DNA of 10,496 nucleotides. It comes from a candidate division WOR-3 bacterium. Lineage in GTDB: Bacteria > Hydrothermota > UBA3072. The stretch lies in assembly GCA_039804165.1 (NCBI GenBank), contig JBDRZZ010000035.1, positions 1 through 10,496 on the forward strand, in the 5' to 3' direction. Below, one piece after another: positions 6,359 through 10,496 of the stretch; positions within the stretch are counted from its first letter, which is position 1, and every line of letters begins with the position of its first letter. Position numbers and translations under genes: made by a program. A model generated the notes under the pieces. It was not told the DNA's origin, ran no database searches, and was given only the letters and a program-made list of their open reading frames with translations.

Positions 6359-7363
6359 TCAACCTTCAATTGAAAACCTTCCAAACCCTATATCTGCCCA
6401 TTCCCCTACTCCAAACAAACTACAAAGGGCTAACTGAGTTGGTAACGATTGATTACTATCTCCAAAATAACAGTCAAAATAACTACCTGCTTTTGCAACT
6501 AAACGATTTTTCTTTGTTGATTCTTCAAGTGAGTATCTACTGACATAATCAGGAATAATGTATGTTCTAATAGAATCAATGACTGTAGGTTCAACATTTA
6601 AATTTAAATTGAAGAATTCAGACAGTTCTTTACTTCTGTTTAAAAGCATTTTTGAAAATAATGCGGCAAATTGATTTTGATCCAGATCTATTGGTAAGCC
6701 ACTATTATTATGAAGCAGAAAGGGGGTTATGAAAGTAAGACGTTGTTTCTTTTCATATTGTCTAAATTCAGTGATCTTTTCATTTAATACATCTTTTACT
6801 TTTTTTATTGACATGTTCTTGATGGAAAATCTACCCATTGCAACATTCTTATATTTGCCAATTCCAAAATATAGTCCAATGACTTTAAATGCTGACTTTA
6901 CATCATCAATTATTTGTTCATCATTACATAAAACAATTTCGACAGAGAAATTACAGCCGTCTCTTATCTGCTCTATATTTACAATACCCCCCCCTGAAGA
7001 AGCTCTTGACTCTCTACTGATTGCTATTCTTGTTATTGCCCTGAATTGTGGTCTTTCAAATTGACCAAAAGATAATAATATTCCCCATTTCTCATTCCAT
7101 AAAAATTTTTTAACTATGCATTGAATTTCACATTTTGAATGAAACTCTATAATATCTGACTCTTTTTTCAAAGCCGAAAGAGTTCTTATATTATTGGCAG
7201 TACAATTTTTTATAATCAGATAATTTAATAATTCTCCCCTAATAGAACTACCTAATATATAAGGAGAACATTTTAAGAGATTCTTATATTTTTTTTCAGT
7301 TGAATGAAAAGGTGTGTCTAAGCAACAATCAAAATGGAGAATAATACCTTCTCTCTCGCTCAT
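6359..7363 (-). CDS. Double RAMP-fold Cas protein, Csx10/Cas6-like
   Basis: The 334-residue protein seems to contain two RRM-like RAMP domains. The first has GSSIRGEL at 38-45, the usual GSxxRG turn of RAMP proteins, then FRAITRIAISRESRASSGGG at 107-126, which matches the conserved strand-loop of Csx10 and Cas7 proteins, and a Gly-rich loop FGIGKYKNVAMGRF at 166-179. The second ends in FGVGEWADIGFGRF at 317-330, as in Cas6 C-termini. In type III-D systems Csx10 plays the Cas5 part. With no other Cas6 in view, crRNA processing is also possible. It follows the Csx7-type gene by 11 bases. The coding sequence runs through a G8 tract at 6988-6995, in frame here. Confidence 0.7.
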   Translation of the reverse strand: MSEREGIILHFDCCLDTPFHSTEKKYKNLLKCSPYILGSSIRGELLNYLIIKNCTANNIRTLSALKKESDIIEFHSKCEIQCIVKKFLWNEKWGILLSFGQFERPQFRAITRIAISRESRASSGGGIVNIEQIRDGCNFSVEIVLCNDEQIIDDVKSAFKVIGLYFGIGKYKNVAMGRFSIKNMSIKKVKDVLNEKITEFRQYEKKQRLTFITPFLLHNNSGLPIDLDQNQFAALFSKMLLNRSKELSEFFNLNLNVEPTVIDSIRTYIIPDYVSRYSLEESTKKNRLVAKAGSYFDCYFGDSNQSLPTQLALCSLFGVGEWADIGFGRFSIEG

Positions 7364-7374
7364 TGCCTTATGCC

Positions 7375-8115
7375 TTATCCTCGATATGATGTGAATGCGG
7401 AAAGGAACTCTTCGGATTTATTGGTAACATCGGTATCTTCCCATTTGCTATCCTTTAGTTCTTTCTTTTTTATAGAAATAATTGTCGTCTCAATTTCACC
7501 GTAGCCAGCACTTTTCTTAGCGCCAAGTCCTAACATCTCTAATGATTTGATAGATAAAAGGACTGCTCCTATCTGCCATGGTTCCGGGTTTATGATTCTA
7601 ATAGTTCCTGTAAATTTAGCACCTGCATCCACTGTTTGAACTTGCATAAGCTTTCCGCCCGCTGCTGCCTTGTTGTCTCTTGTAATAGCTACATGGGTTC
7701 TATCAGTAAGAGTTGGCTCCCCAGTTGGCTTAGCATCCATGAACATAGCCCTTGCGGCAAGATCCGCAGCACCAAAAATTTGACAAACAGAACATGGGTT
7801 TTTACTTCTCGGTTCACAGGGAGCAATCCTACCAATACTTCTAGCATATTCTTCAGGATTTCTTGAAAAGTCTTTTGGTATAGCACTTAATGGAACACAG
7901 ACCCTTTCTCCTCTTTCAGTAAGAATTGATTCTAAAGTACTCCTAATCGCTCCTTTTAAAGAAGAACCTGGTATGACGGGTTTTCCTCCTACCATAGTTA
8001 CGACCTGGTCAATAGCTTTAAAAGCTGGCTCTCGACCAGCTAATATTGACAATGAACTTTTCGTAGTATATTCAACTTCGATTTCGTAAATTTCTTTTAA
8101 TTTTTCAAAAGCCAT
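7375..8115 (-). CDS. csx7: Csm3/Csx7-family Cas7 (type III-like RAMP backbone)
   Basis: This 246-residue protein has the full set of type III Cas7 marks. GKPVIPGSSLKGAIRS at 44-59 is the classic RAMP turn. D36 in FKAIDQVV lies where Csm3/Cmr4 proteins carry the Asp that cuts target RNA at 6-base intervals. C100, C108 and C111 (CSVCQIFGA), perhaps with C73, suggest a zinc site. TDRTHVAITRDNKAAAGGKL at 137-156 and the Gly-rich GLGAKKSAGYGEI at 196-208 complete the family pattern. It best resembles the Csx7 (SSO1426) group. A strong ribosome binding site overlaps the stop of the Cas10-like gene. It probably forms the crRNA-coating backbone of the type III-like module; RNA cleavage is inferred from D36. 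Confidence 0.88.
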   Translation of the reverse strand: MAFEKLKEIYEIEVEYTTKSSLSILAGREPAFKAIDQVVTMVGGKPVIPGSSLKGAIRSTLESILTERGERVCVPLSAIPKDFSRNPEEYARSIGRIAPCEPRSKNPCSVCQIFGAADLAARAMFMDAKPTGEPTLTDRTHVAITRDNKAAAGGKLMQVQTVDAGAKFTGTIRIINPEPWQIGAVLLSIKSLEMLGLGAKKSAGYGEIETTIISIKKKELKDSKWEDTDVTNKSEEFLSAFTSYRG

Positions 8116-8120
8116 TTTAT

Positions 8121-8126
8121 CCTCCT
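8121..8126 (-). promoter_or_regulatory. Strong ribosome binding site of the Csx7-type gene
   Basis: AGGAGG stands five bases before the ATG (8115-8113) and overlaps the TAG stop of the Cas10-like gene. It links translation of the two genes and suggests that the backbone protein is made in excess. Confidence 0.75.
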
Positions 8127-10065
8127 ATCTTTTAGAAAGATTTGCAATATATTTAAGAAAAACCGCCCTTTTTTCACGATCTGAATATTCACTATTTGTT
8201 GGTTCTAATTGTTGTAATGAGTTCTTGAGTTCATTTTCAATGCCTCTGAGATGATCTTTCCTTACATCAATTTCCAATAAAAGTTCATCTAATGTCGTCT
8301 CCATAGCAACTTGACTTACATTATGTATCTGTGTTGGCCAAACCTTGCGATTTCTTGCCAAATCAGCCAATCTTCTAATATCCTTTACTTCTTTTGCAGT
8401 AAACACTATAACCACCTCCTTAGAAACATCAAAAAAAATATCTTTCTCATAATGCTTCAGAGCACCTTCTATCAAAGACCAGAAAGGAGTTTTTGCATCA
8501 CATATTATTACTTTTATACCCATTTCTAATTGCATCTTTAATCTTTCAGAGTTCAGAATTCCAATAAACCCCCAAACCTTATCTTCTCTAAATAGGAAAA
8601 CTTTCAAATTAGGGAAAATAAACAATGTGTTAGCTGAAATCTCGTCCTTCTTAACCTTCATTTTGTTAATCTCATCCTTCAAGGTTTCATCAAATCTCTG
8701 CAAATCCAGAAGCATCTGGAGATATTCATACATTCCAGTTTGAGTTGCATTTATCTTTTGTTGGAGACCAATCCTTTCATAAAATCGAGGTAATAAAATA
8801 TTGTCTGCTACATCTTTTGCATGTTGCAATAAATTATCAGGAAATGTTATAAAAACAAAGGCAATTCTTTCTTCACCTTCTTCGGACTGCGAAACTTTAT
8901 CAAAGTCAATACCAGATGTAATGTTTCTTAATGTTAAACAATCTTCACATATTAAATTATTTTTTTCATCGGGTCTTAAAAAACTTTCATCATATGGTAT
9001 CTGACACATTTCACACCGTACTAAAGAATTGTAATTAAATGAAAACAAATTCTTAGAAAATAAAGTTTCCTTAAGTCGAGATGGTGTATTTATTAAATTG
9101 ATTTTAGTGGGTACATTAGGTCCCCATTCGATTTCTAATTCAAAGTCGTAATGTTCGACATCAATATATCTTATCCCTTTTATATTTGAAAAAGATGATA
9201 TCAATTCCTTTTTAAATATTTCGTAATTATCAAATATGTAAACCATGGAATCTTCAGAATAAAATACAAAAGGGTTGTAAATAGGGTCAATGTCTTGCAG
9301 GTCATTTGCAAACTTTGAATAGATTTGCCTAAAAATAGTTCTGTTTAAAATTTGGCTAAGTTTTTGGCAGATAATCACATCACGTAATCTATAAAAAATG
9401 TCTATAAAATTTGGTTGCACTCTAATTATGGAAAATTTAAATTCTTTAAATTCTGAAAAATGGCTAAGTTCTTTAAGTTTGCTAATTATCAAATAATAAA
9501 TAATTGCTGTAAATTGGTGGTGAACCGCCAATGAAAGATGAGGGATATAGGATGTGTGTGGGAAATTTATCATTTCTTTCTGCATTTCAAGAAGGTCTTT
9601 AACATTTATATTTTTTGTAAGATAGTTGTAAATCTTTCTGAATACTGTAATCATATGATCAGTATCCCAGTCATAAGGGAATCCCCAAAAAGAGTAAAAC
9701 CTCTGTGGGTCCTGACTCCTTCTTTGGGTTAATTCTTGATCATTTTCAAGGTCAAAAGGGTAGCCTTGTATTGTTTTACTAATTCTATCAGCTAAATACA
9801 TTGCGACTCCTTCTAATCCTGCCTCAACCTTTCTTTTGTGTAAAGTTAAAACATCTGAAGGGAGCTTTACTGGTGGCAATGCGAATTTTTTACCGAATAA
9901 CTCTAAATAGTCTTGCAAATTCTCATGTGAAGTACTTTTACCTTCCTTACTTAAGTCACGCATTATTTCAGTTCTGAATTCAAGCAGTTTTCCAATGTCA
10001 TGAATCATTGAAGAAATGAAACCATTCCATATTTTTGCAGTATCTTTATTTGACATGTTTCTCAT
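8125..10065 (-). CDS. cas10: Cas10-like large subunit: intact HD domain, inactive palm
   Basis: The 646-residue protein follows the Cas10 domain order. The N-terminal HD domain has H22-D23 in HDIGK, H47, H76 and A92-D93. PHLSLAVHHQFTA at 175-187 matches the conserved segment after HD in Cas10 and Cas10d. RVQPNFIDIFYRLRD at 215-229 aligns with the first palm signature, normally GDxxGIQxF, and is degenerate. A zinc ribbon C351/C354-C373/C376 lies between the two palms. The second palm starts at IAFVFITFPDNL (401-412), and KVIICDAKTPFW at 518-529 stands where GGDD would be. Without GGDD no cyclic oligoadenylate should be made, while the HD nuclease looks intact. This pattern recalls III-F-type Cas10 or type I-D Cas10d, but neighbours do not match I-D. 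The start overlaps the end of the cas3'' frame by 20 bases; M4 is an alternative start. Confidence 0.8.
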   Translation of the reverse strand: MRNMSNKDTAKIWNGFISSMIHDIGKLLEFRTEIMRDLSKEGKSTSHENLQDYLELFGKKFALPPVKLPSDVLTLHKRKVEAGLEGVAMYLADRISKTIQGYPFDLENDQELTQRRSQDPQRFYSFWGFPYDWDTDHMITVFRKIYNYLTKNINVKDLLEMQKEMINFPHTSYIPHLSLAVHHQFTAIIYYLIISKLKELSHFSEFKEFKFSIIRVQPNFIDIFYRLRDVIICQKLSQILNRTIFRQIYSKFANDLQDIDPIYNPFVFYSEDSMVYIFDNYEIFKKELISSFSNIKGIRYIDVEHYDFELEIEWGPNVPTKINLINTPSRLKETLFSKNLFSFNYNSLVRCEMCQIPYDESFLRPDEKNNLICEDCLTLRNITSGIDFDKVSQSEEGEERIAFVFITFPDNLLQHAKDVADNILLPRFYERIGLQQKINATQTGMYEYLQMLLDLQRFDETLKDEINKMKVKKDEISANTLFIFPNLKVFLFREDKVWGFIGILNSERLKMQLEMGIKVIICDAKTPFWSLIEGALKHYEKDIFFDVSKEVVIVFTAKEVKDIRRLADLARNRKVWPTQIHNVSQVAMETTLDELLLEIDVRKDHLRGIENELKNSLQQLEPTNSEYSDREKRAVFLKYIANLSKR

Positions 10066-10496
10066 CTGATGTTTTCAGTAAATTCTCTTCCACTGCTCTT
10101 CTATCTGCCAATCTTAATGCCCTCGACAGAATGACATAGAGATTGTAACACTTTTCTTTTTCAAAGGCTGGGAAGTGATCAGAGAGAGTTGTTGGGGAAT
10201 CTTGAACTTCAAAGTTCTTCACATATTTCAAATCAAATTTTATCCCTAATTCAGAAAGCAATTTATCAACCTCATCAAACCATCCATCACAAAGTCTATA
10301 TTCAGGGACCTTTGTGGCTCTGACTGAATGGTGGTGGGCTATAGCAAAGAAAGCAGCATCTCCCATAATATTACCCCATTCCTTTCTGAGATAATCTCTT
10401 AAAATATAAGCAGAAATAGGTGCATGGGGTGGGAGTTTAACTTTTTTCTAATTTTTCTGAATGGGCAAGGAATTCATCTTTGGCACCGATCTTTTT
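10046..10496 (-). CDS. cas3'': Cas3'' HD nuclease, 5' end outside window, apparent frameshift
   Basis: Two overlapping frames together read as one HD domain. The first (10496-10437) gives KKIGAKDEFLAHSEKLEKS and then a TAA; it begins where LHDIGK would be expected just beyond the window. The second (10447-10046) continues with KLPPHAPISAYIL, then AIAHHHSVRA and, 62 residues after its HHH, SRALRLADRRA, which are the later HD motifs of Cas3''. Joining them needs removal of one base in an A6 run at 10442-10447. An ATG at 10366 opens a 106-residue reading frame, but it would cut the HD fold in half. Cas3'' cuts DNA for type I-A interference together with a separate helicase Cas3', which is not in view. 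It may be a sequencing error, a true pseudogene or slippage. Confidence 0.75.
10437..10450 (-). other. Frameshift point in cas3'' at an A6 tract
   Basis: On the minus strand the sequence GAAAAAAGTTAA closes the upstream frame (AGT TAA). The HD continuation is in the frame that reads GTT AAA CTC, with its own TAG just before. The two frames overlap only over this run, so a change of one base in the A6 tract is the simplest way to join them. Confidence 0.65.

Noticed and set aside
903-9732. Plus-strand open frames of 60-111 codons, for example at 6729-7064 and 3503-3760
   Set aside because: They lie opposite well supported minus-strand genes, have no recognisable domains and are rich in residues typical of antisense translation.
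7375-10065. Type I-D assignment (Cas10d, Csc2, Csc1)
   Set aside because: The Cas7-type protein matches Csm3/Csx7 and not Csc2, the next protein is a double-RAMP protein and not Csc1, and the operon continues with Cas8- and Csa5-like genes.
10046-10366. The 106-residue frame from the ATG at 10366 as a complete gene
   Set aside because: The HD-domain sequence continues upstream of this ATG without a break for 27 codons, including KLPPHAPISAYIL, so the ATG is internal to a larger cas3'' gene.
1-10496. CRISPR array, tRNA or rRNA genes
   Set aside because: I saw no regularly spaced repeats of 25-40 bases and no tRNA- or rRNA-like sequence on either strand.

Overview
The window lies inside an AT-rich CRISPR-Cas locus, with an accessory module and an ATPase gene next to it. 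All genes I can support read on the minus strand, so the biological order runs from the right edge to the left. The organism is most likely a bacterium: there are strong Shine-Dalgarno sequences and one textbook sigma70 promoter (TTGACA, 17-base spacer, TATAAT). The type I-A-like Cas proteins and the archaeal-type ATPase are families common in thermophiles and archaea. I cannot name a genus.

Right edge to 2418 is one tight operon with gaps of 2 to 14 bases or small overlaps. In transcription order it holds the HD nuclease Cas3'' (runs off the window, with an apparent frameshift in an A6 tract); a Cas10-like protein with an N-terminal HD domain and zinc ribbon but no GGDD cyclase motif; a Csm3/Csx7-type Cas7 backbone protein; a protein with two RAMP folds (Csx10/Cas6-like); a helical protein ending in a HEPN domain with an R-x4-H motif; a small Cas8-like protein; a Csa5-like small subunit (Cas11); a DevR/Csa2-type Cas7; and Cas5 with a GTG start. 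This looks like a type III-like module (dead Cas10, Csx7, Csx10-like) joined in one transcript to a complete type I-A-like Cascade (Cas8, Cas11, Cas7, Cas5), with a HEPN putative RNase between them. No cas1, cas2, cas4, stand-alone cas6, Cas3 helicase or CRISPR array is visible here.

Bases 1199 to 2417 hold a two-gene MNT/HEPN toxin-antitoxin-like cassette. It has its own consensus promoter overlapped by a perfect 14-base palindrome. The cassette is bracketed by a direct repeat: the last ~52 bases of cas5 recur, about 87% identical, just past the HEPN gene, where they still encode a recognisable Cas5 C-terminus with a stop codon upstream in frame. This suggests past recombination at the end of cas5.

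Bases 1 to 1074 hold most of an archaeal-type P-loop ATPase, read from a TTG start and leaving the window at its 3' end. Its upstream region carries 14-base tandem repeats with a palindromic core.

The main point of interest is the hybrid operon. By inference it could make either two effector complexes or one mixed complex, in which DNA cutting relies on HD nucleases (Cas3'' and the Cas10-like HD), RNA may be cut by the Csx7-type subunit (putative catalytic Asp kept) and by the HEPN protein, and cyclic oligoadenylate signalling is probably absent.
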